Assembly (NCBI GenBank): GCA_026168455.1
Contig: CM047429.1
Location: forward strand, 36,998,066 to 37,062,065
Source: Theocolax elegans
Taxonomy: Eukaryota > Arthropoda > Insecta > Hymenoptera > Cerocephalidae
Length of the DNA stretch: 64,000 nucleotides
Direction: 5' to 3'
The first letter of the stretch is position 1, and every line of letters begins with the position of its first letter. Positions 45,286 through 57,869 of the stretch are shown one piece after another. The notes under the pieces are model-generated. The model was not told the DNA's origin. It did no database searches and worked only from the letters and a program-made list of their open reading frames with translations. The translations under genes and the position numbers were made by a program.

Positions 45286-45597
45286 TTTCACGTCAGAACA
45301 AAATACAGCTGCTGCTGTTCCAAATCTTATTAAATTATGCAAGCATATTCAATTACATACTAAGGAATCACTAACCAATTCTTATGTCTAAGAGACTAAG
45401 TTGAGAAATATCACCTTTTAATTTTGGAAATAAACATTTTGCTGAATATCTTTAGACCGATACGTAAAACTTGTACATGACCCTTTAATGCCTATTTTAA
45501 CGTATCTGCACAGTTTGATAAGGTTTGGAAAAGTAGAAGGTGTTTTTTGCTCTGAAGCCAGAGGCGTCAAAGTTTAAATAGTTTGGTATAGAATATA

Positions 45598-46560
45598 GTT
45601 GTAACGGAGTGAATCTTTGCCGGACCTTGCTCAGATTCCAGGATTCAGGTTTTAAGGAATTTGAAATAAAGTACCACTATTTATAATAAAGGCTAATTAT
45701 ATTAAGACTATGTACACATATACAAAAGAACTAAAGATATAATGCAAATGTTGCCAGCCCGCCTGGTCTTGGTCGGGTGAAGTAGTTAATTAGTCTGCAA
45801 TCAAATCAAGACAAAATACTTAATTATTACGCGATCTACGAACTTTACAAAGCTACCTTATAACTAGTTTCTTAAACGGACGCAACTAACGGTTATCGTG
45901 TATGCTCGCACGGAAATACGGTTCGGGCTTATACACGTATGTTCACGGGGATACGGTCGGGATAATCTACGTGTGCTCACGAAGATATGGTCGGGATAAT
46001 CCACGTGTGCTCACGAAGATATGGTCGGGATAATCCACGTGTGCTCACGAGGATACGGTCGAGATAACCCACGTGTGCTCACGAGGGTACGGTCGGGAAG
46101 CGGTTACGGTATGGTAGGTTTGGTTTACGGACGTGTGCTCACGTTCGCATCTACGGGCGCCTGCACCAGGGTTAGGATTCAGTCTGGCCGTGTGCTCACG
46201 ACCAGCTTCCTCCAGCCCCCTGATCCAGACTGGTTACAGCGGTTCTCGGCGCGCCATATATACCCGATTCTACGAGAGCGCGCATGCGTATAACGCCTGT
46301 CCCCCCACTTCGGACGGGGTCAATGAACTGGCGAGTAGGCACAGTAGTGAGGAGGCGGTCAATGACTCTAATCTATTTATAGCGCGGTCGTTGAACTCGC
46401 GTTTAACGGCACGTGTCTATCGCGAAGCTATCTTAATATACTACGTACTTATTATTATTATATAATCTTATTGGTTACAGGATTTGGTCTCGGATAATTA
46501 TAGTAAATTAATAATTTATAAAATAATTTTACACAATACTAGTGCGTGTGCTTATCACAC
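45598..46560. repeat. GC-rich LTR-like block with an embedded minisatellite
   Basis: The stretch starts TGTAACGGAGTGAATC and is far less AT-rich than its flanks. It contains a minisatellite (about 45945-46110) of roughly 34-bp units: CACGTGTGCTCACGARGATA then YGGTCGGGATAATC, with further GTGTGCTCACG copies to 46200. It may be a solo LTR, but the second terminus and a target duplication could not be confirmed. Confidence 0.4.
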
Positions 46561-46974
46561 GTCACATAGTAATCAGTTCAATACCTGGGTTGTTTAACAG
46601 CATAGGTGTACTTTTCGATAATCATTTTATACATCGACATTCGATTGTTGTTGCCACCAATGTAAACATGTAAATAAGCATCATTTACTGCACTATCATT
46701 TTGTTAAGTATTTGTTTTTTATCACGCACTTTAAATAATAGTGTATGTTTCGCATACTTTTCAGTAAACACTCTTAATGATTTTATCTTTATTCATTTTA
46801 GACGTGTACGTACACAACTGGAGGTTTGAACAAATATCAATTAAATATTTTCGTAAAATTTTTTTTCCAAATTATACATAGATTAATCAGTAGCTACTTT
46901 GCTTTAAGTGAATGAAAAAATTAAAAACATACTGTCAGTGCATAATTCACATCCTCTAATGTTATACCTTTAAT
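46561..46974. other. AT-rich sequence, nothing recognised
   Basis: No open frame or repeat family is visible. Confidence 0.5.
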
Positions 46975-47112
46975 TTATACCTCTAATGAAATAGTAGATA
47001 TTATTCTTGCGCTTGGAAACTACCATGGTAATTATGTACAAGCAGCACGATTATACCGTAATCGTTTTCCCTATAGATACCCAAACGATCGCAGTGGCTG
47101 GAGCGACTATAC
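46975..47112 (+). pseudogene. Fragment resembling the DUF4817 helix-turn-helix domain
   Basis: One open stretch reads SNEIVDIILALGNYHGNYVQ and continues AARLYRNRFPYRYPNDRS. It follows the pattern (NEE.VDM.L.YGE...NA..AARLY..R(Y/F)P.R..P) of a short domain common in arthropod transposon-associated proteins (DUF4817, by memory). It runs into a CA microsatellite. No transposase follows. Confidence 0.5.
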
Positions 47113-47166
47113 GCCAATACACACACACACGCACACACGCGCACACACACAGACACACACACACAC
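47113..47166. repeat. (CA)n microsatellite with CG variants
   Basis: CA repeats with interspersed CG and GA dinucleotides. Confidence 0.9.
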
Positions 47167-47343
47167 AAAGGGATTAGAAATTTGACACGTCCACGTCGTT
47201 AATCCTGGGTAAGGCTGAGAACGAATGATGGTCGCGATCTCAAAATTCCTAACACATGATGTTATCCTTTGTCCTTGTAATGACGGTCACGGTCACCAAC
47301 AATTGGCTTCCTTACAACCCTGCAGCTCTTAGATCTCAATATT

Positions 47344-47976
47344 TTATAGATTAGCCTGTTTTCTTAAGATCTGTACCTGTTTACTGTTTTGATCTTGACC
47401 GTAACTTTGGCCAAGATCATATCTGAACGTAAAATTTGCCACTCTTTCCATTTCCGGGGTCAAAAATGATGAGGGTAAGCTATACAATAACACGATTGAC
47501 AGTAATTCGTCATTTATTTCGACGTCCATAGCTTGTAGCCGATCCACGGCGTCGAAGAAACAAGAAAGATGGTTTCCGAGATTGTCTTCTTCTCGCATTT
47601 TCTGCTGAGTTAGTCTTTTCAGTGAGGTTGCTTTACGCGCCGGCCCTTTTGACGCTTACACGGACCGAAGCTTTAACCAAATATCGCGCGAAGTTTCACA
47701 TCCTCGTACTTGGTGTAACTCAGAAGGTTTAATAGAGAGAACCAAATCTGCTTTCGCTTTGCGATCCGCTAGTGTCCATTTTCTAAGTTCTGTTTCCGCT
47801 AGCAATATTGCGCTTTCGTTGCCTGCACGAATTTGAGGCTGTGGTGTTTCGCCTGAAACGTACAACTAAGAGGCGTTCTTGATTAGGAGAGCTTCCGTCT
47901 AAATTTTTCACGTTTTGTAATTATTGCGAGATAGCATTTCAAGCTGTGTAATATGGGATGACCAGCTGTCCGACAT
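47344..47976 (-). pseudogene. Ty1/copia gag pseudogene
   Basis: From the ATG at 47976 the frame gives MSDSWSSHITQLEMLSRNNY, three early stops (two of them where Trp is expected), then LYVSGETPQ and KWTLADRKAKADLVLSIKPS. After ELHQVRGCETSRDIWLKLRS comes a TAA near 47653 where Tyr is expected, followed by ASKGPARKA and KMREEDNLGNHLSCFFDAVD, then RLQAMDVEINDELLSIVLLY. This is the UBN2-type Gag of insect copia elements. The frame itself is intact apart from nonsense changes. The element is cut off after Gag, and no protease or RT is seen. Confidence 0.8.
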
Positions 47977-48081
47977 TTTTGCCGTTTGAAGTTTGCGCTT
48001 TTATTTTACTACACGCGCGTTCGCTTATACGTATTAGATTATCGATCTTACGTTTACGTGCGTTACTTTACGTCGACGTGG

Positions 48082-48096
48082 CCTGGGCCCATAACT
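48082..48096 (-). other. Copia primer-binding site
   Basis: On the minus strand GTTATGGGCCCAGG matches the internal fragment of initiator tRNA-Met used as primer by copia-type elements. It lies about 105 bases upstream of the gag ATG. The preceding CTTAACCTAACA would be the end of the 5' LTR, which is truncated at about 48165. Confidence 0.65.
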
Positions 48097-48164
48097 TGTT
48101 AGGTTAAGGTAGAGGAGTAGAAGACTTAGGTAACTGTATTCCGTTTATTGTTTAGATATTTGCA

Positions 48165-48405
48165 GACCTGAATTTCAATTAACGCTAGATCTGTAGCCAA
48201 TCACAAAATAGAATTTTTTGAAAAACATGACTTTTTGGCCATTTTTATTACTTATTAACTAAAAATCTAACAATTATTTCTGATATACATTAAATGAGAA
48301 AGTTTATAAATTTCAAGAAGATCTGTTGAACTATTTAATTTATATTAGTTTAAAACATTGATTATAGTTATTATTAAAAAAACCTTTATAGTCAAAAAAG
48401 GGTTG
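48165..48405 (+). repeat. Arm fragment of the foldback element family
   Basis: CAGACCTGAATTTCAATTAA and GTAGCCAATCACAAAATAGA match the left arm of the foldback element from about 41660 to 41910 at reduced identity, ending TAGTCAAAAAAGGGTTGTA. Confidence 0.75.
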
Positions 48406-48479
48406 TATATATATATCTCTATAATATATAAATATTTCGCCGCTGCCGCCGCCGCCGCCGTGTCTAAGAATTCAGGATT

Positions 48480-48690
48480 CAACATATATATATATATATA
48501 TATGTTTTATATATATATATATATATATGTCATATATATGTTATATATATATGTTATATATATATGTCATATATATGTTATATATATATATATGTTATAT
48601 ATATGTCATATATCTATGTTATATATATATGTCATATATGTGTGTGTGTGCGTGCGTGCGCGCGTGTGCGTGCGTGAGTGTGTTTGTTTA
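48480..48690. repeat. AT/GT microsatellite with ATATGTCATATAT units
   Basis: Alternating ATATATGT and CATATATATGTTAT units are followed by GTGTGTGCGTGCGTGCGCGC. Shorter versions occur at 50600-50690 and 51200-51330, always before a repeat-B unit. Confidence 0.9.
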
Positions 48691-49207
48691 TGTGTTATGC
48701 CCTAAAATACATGAAAATTAGTGATTTCATGATGTTTATGAGGCATAACTTACAACAGCGGTCTTGGCCAATAAGCTAACCACCGCCATTCGAAAGCTCT
48801 CGAAAAATGTGATCTTTTAAGCGGTGTTAGATCAAAATCGATTGTGGCGTGGTCGCCTTTTTTTGATATTCAATATTTTCGAGTGCCCTATCTCATCGAG
48901 ATTTTAAAATTAAGAAATGTAACCACGGTAGATAAGTTCTAAAGATTAATTTAAACAAAAGTTGTTAGTAATATTTTTTCAAAAACATCAACAGATTTTG
49001 AGATAAATGGCTTTAAAAATAGAAATTTTTCTAAAAAATTGAAAAATTTCCACTTTTCATGGTTGAATAACTCTTAGGTAAATTATTTTTAACACTTAAA
49101 TTTTTTTGTATGTTCTGGAAGATGTTTCCAGCCTGTTCTCAAATTTTGGAGCAATTTAAAATTTTCATCGTACCACTTGACGTGAAATAGCCCATACATA
49201 TTTATAT
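48690..49207 (+). repeat. Repeat family B, best copy 1
   Basis: It runs from about TATGCCCTAAAATACATGAA to TTGACGTGAAATAGCCCATA. It appears identical to the units at 50690-51203 and 51330-51840, and is inverted and diverged at 56080-56580. No coding region is present. The end GGGCTATTTCACGTCAAGTG (reverse) is related to the foldback element end. Confidence 0.8.
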
Positions 49208-50601
49208 ATATATGTATGTATGTATGTGGGTGCGTGCGTGCTTGCGTGTGTGTGTGTGTGCGCGGCGGAATATTTATATAAAATATATATATTTTAAAAT
49301 TGATTTTTCAAGAATAGATAATATATCTGTTTTTTAAGTGCGCAAAAAAAATTGTGAATATAACTCGACAGAATGTGTATTAGTTTACTCATTCATGATA
49401 AAACTCATAAAATTTTAAAAGGTATACTCAATAATAATAACGGATCTAATTTTCAATGTAATGCTTTAAATACAGATGCAAAATTGTTTGAAGATTAAAT
49501 AAATATTAATCAAGTATAACATACACATTTCCAAATATCCATATGATATATACAATAGGTTAAAAATTAAATATATTAATTATTGCATTTTTAAAATAAT
49601 TCTATTATAAACAGTATAGGCAACAGAAAATTCAAATTTTAACAGTGGAAATATAAAATACGAATTAAATTTGAATAGATTTTCAAAAACTATTAATTTA
49701 GGAGCATTTAATTTAAATATTTTTTAATTTAATATTTCAAAATTGAATGGATATAAAAGTGTGTAGATAATGTATATTTATATAACACAATATTTTAAAT
49801 AAACAAGTATGTATTTATTAGAAACAGAAGGATATTTAAGAATTGAATTGGTTTTTAATAATCAAAATAAATATTTGGGCTCTGCATAGTAAAAATGAAT
49901 TGGATATAATTACGGATTAAAACGCAAATTTTGAAAGAGGGTGCAAATTACGAATCACGGGAGAAATTGGAAGAAACAGGTTTTTATTTATATAGCGATA
50001 AAATTTTATAAATAATTCTTTAAAACCAATACAAAAATTAATTTAATTAAGAAGAAAGTTTTATTACTCTAAAAGTACAAAATATTAATGACATAGAACT
50101 TTTGGCGATGATCGTTCGTCATTAAATAAATTAATTTTAGGAGGTGAATTTCTATTTATAACCGTTTAAAATAATCCAAAATTTTAATAAGTTGTTAACT
50201 AAAATACTACAATTTAGTAAGTATATGTACTTTGCTATTTTTGGTAAGTTAATTTTTCATTATCATTTATAATTATTAAAATATAAATTTAAGCTTTATA
50301 AGAATTCATATAGTTTAAAATGTACACTTAACATTTAATATGTCTCTATTTTTTTTATTGTTTTTATTCTGATTTCATTACACTAAATTTTGGTAAACTT
50401 TTATTTATAAATTATAATAACTATAGCAATACCTCCAAGGTGTTGTGTGAATCTGTTTAATTTTTAAGGTGTCCATGGTAGTGAAAAATTAATACAATTT
50501 AAAACATTATTTTAAATAAGTTAATTACGAAAAACCTTTTTCGAAATTAAAAATAGGGGGTTGGCGCGTGAAGCACGCAGGGGGGCGAAGCCCCCCTAGT
50601 A

Positions 50602-53600
50602 TATATATATATATATGTTATATATGTCATATATGTGTGTGTGTGCGTGCGTGCGCGCGTGTGCGTGCGTGAGTGTGTTTGTTTATGTGTTATGCCCTAA
50701 AATACATGAAAATTAGTGATTTCATGATGTTTATGAGGCATAACTTACAACAGCGGTCTTGGCCAATAAGCTAACCACCGCCATTCGAAAGCTCTCGAAA
50801 AATGTGATCTTTTAAGCGGTGTTAGATCAAAATCGATTGTGGCGTGGTCGCCTTTTTTTGATATTCAATATTTTCGAGTGCCCTATCTCATCGAGATTTT
50901 AAAATTAAGAAATGTAACCACGGTAGATAAGTTCTAAAGATTAATTTAAACAAAAGTTGTTAGTAATATTTTTTCAAAAACATCAACAGATTTTGAGATA
51001 AATGGCTTTAAAAATAGAAATTTTTCTAAAAAATTGAAAAATTTCCACTTTTCATGGTTGAATAACTCTTAGGTAAATTATTTTTAACACTTAAATTTTT
51101 TTGTATGTTCTGGAAGATGTTTCCAGCCTGTTCTCAAATTTTGGAGCAATTTAAAATTTTCATCGTACCACTTGACGTGAAATAGCCCATACATATTTAT
51201 ATATATATGTTTTATATATATATATATGTCATATATCTATGTTATATATATATATATATGTCATATGTGTGTGTGTGCGTGCGTGCGCGCGTGTGCGTGC
51301 GTGAGTGTGTTTGTTTATGTGTTATGCCCTAAAATACATGAAAATTAGTGATTTCATGATGTTTATGAGGCATAACTTACAACAGCGGTCTTGGCCAATA
51401 AGCTAACCACCGCCATTCGAAAGCTCTCGAAAAATGTGATCTTTTAAGCGGTGTTAGATCAAAATCGATTGTGGCGTGGTCGCCTTTTTTTGATATTCAA
51501 TATTTTCGAGTGCCCTATCTCATCGAGATTTTAAAATTAAGAAATGTAACCACGGTAGATAAGTTCTAAAGATTAATTTAAACAAAAGTTGTTAGTAATA
51601 TTTTTTCAAAAACATCAACAGATTTTGAGATAAATGGCTTTAAAAATAGAAATTTTTCTAAAAAATTGAAAAATTTCCACTTTTCATGGTTGAATAACTC
51701 TTAGGTAAATTATTTTTAACACTTAAATTTTTTTGTATGTTCTGGAAGATGTTTCCAGCCTGTTCTCAAATTTTGGAGCAATTTAAAATTTTCATCGTAC
51801 CACTTGACGTGAAATAGCCCATACATACATATTTATATATATATGTATGTATGTATGTGGGTGCGTGCGTGCTTGCGTGTGTGTGTGTGTGCGCGGCGGA
51901 ATATTTATATAAAATATATATATTTTAAAATTGATTTTTCAAGAATAGATAATATATCTGTTTTTTAAGTGCGCAAAAAAAATTGTGAATATAACTCGAC
52001 AGAATGTGTATTAGTTTACTCATTCATGATAAAACTCATAAAATTTTAAAAGGTATACTCAATAATAATAACGGATCTAATTTTCAATGTAATGCTTTAA
52101 ATACAGATGCAAAATTGTTTGAAGATTAAATAAATATTAATCAAGTATAACATACACATTTCCAAATATCCATATGATATATACAATAGGTTAAAATTAA
52201 ATATATTAATTATTGCATTTTTAAAATAATTCTATTATAAACAGTATAGGCAACAGAAAATTCAAATTTTAACAGTGGAAATATAAAATACGAATTAAAT
52301 TTGAATAGATTTTCAAAAACTATTAATTTAGGAGCATTTAATTTAAATATTTTTTAATTTAATATTTCAAAATTGAATGGATATAAAAGTGTGTAGATAA
52401 TGTATATTTATAACACAATATTTTAAATAAACAAGTATGTATTTATTAGAAACAGAAGGATATTTAAGAATTGAATTGGTTTTTAATAATCAAAATAAAT
52501 ATTTGGGCTCTGCATAGTAAAAATGAATTGGATATAATTACGGATTAAAACGCAAATTTTGAAAGAGGGTGCAAATTACGAATCACGGGAGAAATTGGAA
52601 GAAACAGGTTTTTATTTATATAGCGATAAAATTTTATAAATAATTCTTTAAAACCAATACAAAAATTAATTTAATTAAGAAGAAAGTTTTATTACTCTAA
52701 AAGTACAAAATATTAATGACATAGAACTTTTGGCGATGATCGTTCGTCAAACTATTAATTTAGGAGCATTTCAATTTAAATATTTTTAATTAATATTCAA
52801 AATTGATAGGATATAAAAGTGGTAGATAATGTATATTTATATCAACACAAATTTCAATAAAATACAAGTATGTATTTATTAGAAACAGAAGGCTATTTAA
52901 GAATTGAATTGGTTGTTCATAATCAAAATAAATATTTGGGCTCGCATAGTAAAATGAATTGGAGATAATTACGGATTAAAACGCAAATTTTGAAAGAGGG
53001 TGCAAATTACGAATCACGGGAGAAATTGGAAGAAACAGGTTTTATTTATATAGCGATAAAATTTTATAAATAATTCTTTAAAACCAATACAAAAATTAAT
53101 TTAATTAAGAAGAAAGTTTTATTACTCTAAAAGTACAAAATATTAATGACATAGAACTTTTGGCGATGATCGTTCGTCATTAAATAAATTAATTTTAGGA
53201 GGTGAATTTCTATTTATAACCGTTTAAAATAATCCAAAATTTTAATAAGTTGTTAACTAAAATACTACAATTTAGTAAGTATATGTACTTTGCTATTTTT
53301 GGTAAGTTAATTTTTCATTATCATTTATAATTATTAAAATATAAATTTAAGCTTTATAAGAATTCATATAGTTTAAAATGTACACTTAACATTTAATATG
53401 TCTCTATTTTTTTTATTGTTTTTATTCTGATTTCATTACACTAAATTTTGGTAAACTTTTATTTATAAATTATAATAACTATAGCAATACCTCCAAGGTG
53501 TTGTGTGAATCTGTTTAATTTTTAAGGTGTCCATGGTAGTGAAAAATTAATACAATTTAAAACATTATTTTAAATAAGTTAATTACGAAAAACCTTTTTC

Positions 53601-53660
53601 GAAATTAAAAATAGGGGGTTGGCGCGTGAAGCACGCAGGGGGGCGAAGCCCCCCTAGTAT
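50602..53660 (+). mobile_element. Duplicated Helitron segment, copy B
   Basis: Two further microsatellite plus repeat-B units (50600-51203, 51205-51840) are followed by a second copy of the Helitron body (51890-53640). The body ends in the same hairpin GGGGGGCGAAGCCCCCC and CTAG at about 53640-53658. Identity with copy A is nearly complete, except for an internal duplication at 52748-53170. This indicates recent duplication or assembly redundancy. Confidence 0.7.
52748..53170 (+). repeat. Internal duplication of the Helitron body with many indels
   Basis: After CGATGATCGTTCGTC at about 52747 the sequence jumps back to AAACTATTAATTTAGGAGCA and repeats about 420 bases (compare 52318-52747). 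The first 250 bases of the repeat have frequent one-base losses and gains that are absent from the other copies. Confidence 0.8.
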
Positions 53661-53693
53661 ATATATATATATATAGTAACAAAGCAAGTATGC

Positions 53694-54688
53694 CTGTCAT
53701 GGTGCGAAGCGAGCACACACATCCCTATCTATCTATTACCCAACATATTTACCTAAACCGTACATAAAACACGCCTAACACCGAGCACACAAATCCCTAC
53801 CTACCCATTATCGAAGATAATTCCCTAAAACCTATAAAAGCATGCCTAACACCGAACAAGCCACACCCTGGAACTGAAGCGGAGCCAGCACACACAGGAG
53901 TCGAGAAGACCAGTAGCCACCAAGAGGCCACGTACAGGGCGTACAGCACTCGGAGAGCCTGGAGATATCAGCTGAGTATGAAGTCAGCACAGGAGCATGG
54001 TCAGGGTACCGAGGTCCAAAGCATAAGGAAGACGGCTCTGGTAGCAGTTGTAGCATCATAGCCGTAGTAGCCTCAATATTGAAGGAGCCACCCAGCAGCA
54101 ACAAACTCGTACAGGAAGATCCACTTGTAAAGCATATTAATAAGTATGTTTTCACCTGAAATAAACTCATGGATCGAGTAATAATTACCAAACAGCAACC
54201 TCGTCGTCGTCTACTCGTCCTCGTCGTCGTCGTCTACTCGTCCTCGTCGTCGTCGTCATCGTCTCACTCGAATAGCATAACAGAACGCCGACAACAACAC
54301 CAAGTCGCTCTCGAGCGCCGTGCAAGGTTTGTGCAACGTGCTATCCTATATCCGTTTTACTCTCCTCGTAAAGTGTGTGTGCCGCTATTTCCCCTTTTGC
54401 GCGTATTCGCACACGTGGCCGGCGTGCCATTTTCGTCGATCGAGCGGATATTCGAGCGTGTATTAGCTATATCGCCGCGCGTGCAATTCTGACGAGCCAA
54501 AATACGAGCCATAATTATGATATAATTAATTACGGTTAATTGTTAATAGCTAGCAGCCGTTAATATATAGCCGCGAACGCGACTGGCAACCGTGTAATTA
54601 AATTGTATTAGTTAATAAATTCTCTTGTTCTTTATAACTGATATAGACTTTATCACCCGCACCCTGATCCCCAGTGCGATGTGACAAT
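53694..54688 (+). mobile_element. Putative LTR (about 1 kb) between inverted Helitron copies
   Basis: It starts TGTCATGGTGCGAAGC and ends GCGATGTGACA, giving TGTCA/TGACA termini as in LTRs. Inside are CCTATAAAAGCATGC (TATA-like, about 53833) and GAAATAAACTC and AGTTAATAAATTC (polyadenylation-like). A (CGT)n and CTCGTC tract lies at about 54200-54265. No flanking duplication is evident, because the flanks are AT repeats. No coding region is convincing. Confidence 0.45.
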
Positions 54689-54699
54689 ATATATATATA

Positions 54700-56620
54700 T
54701 ACTAGAGGGGCTTCGCCCCCTGCGGTTTCGCGCGCCAACCCCCTATTTTTTAATTTCGAAAAAGGTTTTTCGTAATTAACTTATTTAAAATAATGTTTTA
54801 AATTGTCTTATTTTTTCACTACCATGGACACCTTAAAAATTAAACAGATTCACACAACACCTTGGAGGTATTGCTATAGTTATTATAATTTATAAATAAA
54901 AGTTTACCAAAATTTAGTGTAATGAAATCAGAATAAAAATAATAAAAAAAATAGAGACATATTAAATGTTAACTGTAAATTTTAAACTATATGAATTCTT
55001 ATAAAGCTAAAATTTATATTTTAATAATTATAAATGATAATGAAAAATTAACTTACCAAAAATAGCAAAGTACATATACTTACTAAATTGTAGTATTTTA
55101 GTTAACAACTTATTAAAATTTTGGATTATTTTAAACGGTTATAAATAGAAATTCACCTCCTAAAATTAATTTATTTAATGACGAACGATCATCGCCAAAA
55201 GTTCTATGTCATTAATATTTTGTACTTTTAGAGTAATAAAACTTTCTTCTTAATTAAATTAATTTTTGTATTGGTTTTAAAGAATTATTTATAAAATTTT
55301 AGCGCTTTATAAATAAAAACCTGTTTCTTCCAATTTCTCCCGTGATTCGTAATTTGCACCCTCTTTCAAAATTTGCGTTTTAATCCGTAATTATATCCAA
55401 TTCATTTTTACTATGCAGAGCCCAAATATTTATTTTGATTATTAAAAACCAATTCAATTCTTAAATATCCTTCTGTTTCTAATAAATACATACTTGTTTA
55501 TTTAAAATATTGTGTTATATAAATATACATTATCTACACACTTTTATATCCATTCAATTTTGAAATATTAAATTAAAAAATATTTAAATTAAATGCTCCT
55601 AAATTAATAGTTTTTGAAAATCTATTCAAATTTAATTAGTATTTTATATTTCCACTGTTAAAATTTGAATTTTCTGTTGCCTATACTGTTTATAATAGAA
55701 TTATTTTAAAAATGCAATAATTAATATATTAAATTTTTAACCTATTGTATATATCATATGGATATTTGGAAATGTGTATGTTATACTTGATTAATATTTA
55801 TTTAATCTTCAAACAATTTTGCATCTGTATTTAAAGCATTACATTGAATTTTAGATCCGTTATTATTATTGAGTATACCTTTTAAAATTTTATGAGTTTT
55901 ATCATGAATGAGTAAACTAATACACATTCTTTCGAGTTATATTCACAATTTTTTTTGCGCACTTAAAAAACAGATATATTATCTATTCTTGAAAAATCAA
56001 TTTTAAAATATATATATTTTATATAAATATTCCGCCGCGCACACACACCCACATACATACATACATATATATACATATATATGGGCTGTTTCACGTCAAG
56101 TGGTACGATGAAAATTTTAAATCACTCCAAAATTTGAGAACAGGCTGGAAACATCTTCCAGAACATACAACAAAAATTGAAGTGTTAAAAATAATTTGCT
56201 TAAGAGTTATTCGACCATGAAAAGCGGAAATTTTTCAATTTTTTAGAAAAATTTCTATTTTTAAAGCCATTTATCTCAAAATTTGTTGATTTTTTTGAAA
56301 AAACATTACAAACAACTTTTGTTTAAATTAATCTTTAGAACTTATCTACCCTGGTTACATTTCTTAATTTTAAAATCTCGAAGAGATAGAACACCCGGAC
56401 ATATTGAATATCAAAGAAAAGGTTACCACACCACAATTGATTTTAATCTAACACCTCTCAAAAGTTCACATTTTTCGCGAGCTTTCGAATGGCTTGAGTT
56501 AGCTTATTGGCCAAAACCGCTGTTGTAAGTTATGCCTCATAAACCTCATAAAATCACTAATTTTCACGTATTTTAGGACATACACATAACTTACACCAAA
56601 GGTGTAATATATATAATATA
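54700..56620 (-). mobile_element. Non-autonomous Helitron, inverted copy C
   Basis: The 3' end is at 54704 on the plus strand: CTAGAGGGGCTTCGCCCCCT, a hairpin slightly different from copies A and B. The body is their reverse complement to about 56010. A partial left end (ATATAAATATTCCGCCGCGC) and an inverted, diverged repeat-B unit (56080-56580) follow. Confidence 0.75.
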
Positions 56621-56624
56621 TATA

Positions 56625-57372
56625 TATATGTGGTAATGAACAATTAACTTACCAAAAATAGTAAAGTGCATATACTTAATTGTAGTATTTAGTAAAAACC
56701 TATTAAAATTTTAGATTATTTTAAACGGATCTAAATAGAACTTTACCTCCTAAAATAAATTTATTTAAGTCATCGCCAAGAGTTCTATATGTCATTAATA
56801 TTTTGTACTTTTAGAGTAATAAAAGTTTCTACTTAATTAAATTAATTTTTGTATTAGTTTTAAAGAATTATTTATAACATTTTAGCGATATATAAATAAA
56901 AACCTGTTGCTTCCATTTCTTCCGTAATTCGTAATTTGCACCCTTTTTCAAAATTTGCGTTTTAATCCATAATTATATCCAATTTATTTTCCCCTTTAGT
57001 TACAGAGCCCATATATTTATTTTAATTATTATAAACAAAGGCATTCCTTAAATAACCTTTTGTTTCTAAGAAATACATACTTGTTTATTTAAAATATTGT
57101 TTTATATAAATATACGTGATCTACTTACTTATATATCCATACAATTTTTAAATTTTGATTTGAATAATATTTAAATTAAATACTACTAAAATAATAATTT
57201 TGGAAAAACTTTTGAAATGTAATTCGTATTTTATATTGCCACTGTTAAAATTTGAATTTTCTGTTGCCATTACTGTTTATAATATAATTATCTTAAAAAT
57301 GCAATAATTAATGTATTTAATTTTTAATTTAATGTATATTTCACATATAGATATTTGGAAAAGTGTATGATA
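56625..57372 (-). mobile_element. Helitron body fragment, copy D (older)
   Basis: From GAACAATTAACTTACCAAAA to GATATTTGGAAAAGTGTATG it follows the minus-strand order of copy C but with more differences, resembling the 17985-19625 copy. It is interrupted by the SINE at 57373. Confidence 0.7.
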
Positions 57373-57860
57373 TATTTTTTTTTTTTTTTTTGTTAAGAAG
57401 ATATCATCGGTCACTGTAATTAGTCTAAAAATTACAGTTTCCTGTCCTCCCGATTGAACCACCGCGATCCTCTTTACATCTTCGCGTCCCTAACGTTCCT
57501 TATAGTTCAGATGCCCGTGCCTCTCATCACTGACAAATGCACGAAACGCACGCGCACCTGAACTGGCGTCACATTATAGTGACACGTCGAGCCACTGAGT
57601 CGCGGTGTTCAAAAAATGCACATGAAAAAATTTTCAGAGGTACACGTCTGGGATCGAACCCACGACCCTCGGTGTGAAAATCGGGAGCTCTGTTGTCGTA
57701 AGACATATAACCCGCATTGCGAGACGTTTTCGGCAATCACTGCCGGACTTCCTGAGTCAGGTGCAATCCACCTAAACATACGGGTCGAGTCCTGCCTTAT
57801 TTTTGCATTTACCATATCATGAACATCCTCTTTCTCGCATTTGTCTATTTCTCTTTCTAT
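57373..57860 (-). mobile_element. tRNA-derived SINE-like element
   Basis: On the minus strand GTGGGTTCGATCCCAGACG (about 57649-57668) is a good RNA polymerase III box B, preceded by a GC-balanced head (from about 57720) and followed by a 280-base body. The body ends TTCTTAACAAAAAAAA with a 17-base A-run (plus-strand T-run at 57375-57391). A clear box A was not assigned, and the 5' boundary is uncertain. Mobilisation would require a LINE enzyme. Confidence 0.6.
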
Positions 57861-57869
57861 CTTAAATTA

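Larger units (their letters stand above)
48409..50601 (+). mobile_element. Composite non-autonomous Helitron, copy A
   Basis: The left end is TCTCTATAATATATAAATAT then TTCGCCGC at 48416. The right end is a 17-base hairpin GGGGGGCGAAGCCCCCC followed by CTAG and T at about 50583-50604. The interior contains AT/GT microsatellites (48480-48680), a repeat-B unit (48690-49207), an inverted partial left end at about 49261, and the AT-rich body shared with 17985-19625. Hairpin plus CTRR end, TC start and absence of terminal inverted repeats are Helitron hallmarks. The element is non-coding. Confidence 0.75.

Noticed and set aside
46021..46465. Plus-strand frames of 90 and 110 codons
   Set aside because: They overlap a minisatellite and LTR-like sequence; the composition follows the repeat unit and no domain is recognised.
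48358..48721. Tyr/Ile-rich frames of 64-115 codons
   Set aside because: They arise from the (ATATGT)n microsatellite.
54169..54492. 107-codon plus-strand frame with a Ser-rich run
   Set aside because: The run comes from CGT/CTCGTC repeats inside the putative LTR; there is no recognised domain.
57640..57730. A functional tRNA gene on the minus strand
   Set aside because: Box B is good, but no convincing box A or cloverleaf could be drawn, and the sequence continues into a long body with an A-tail, as in a SINE.
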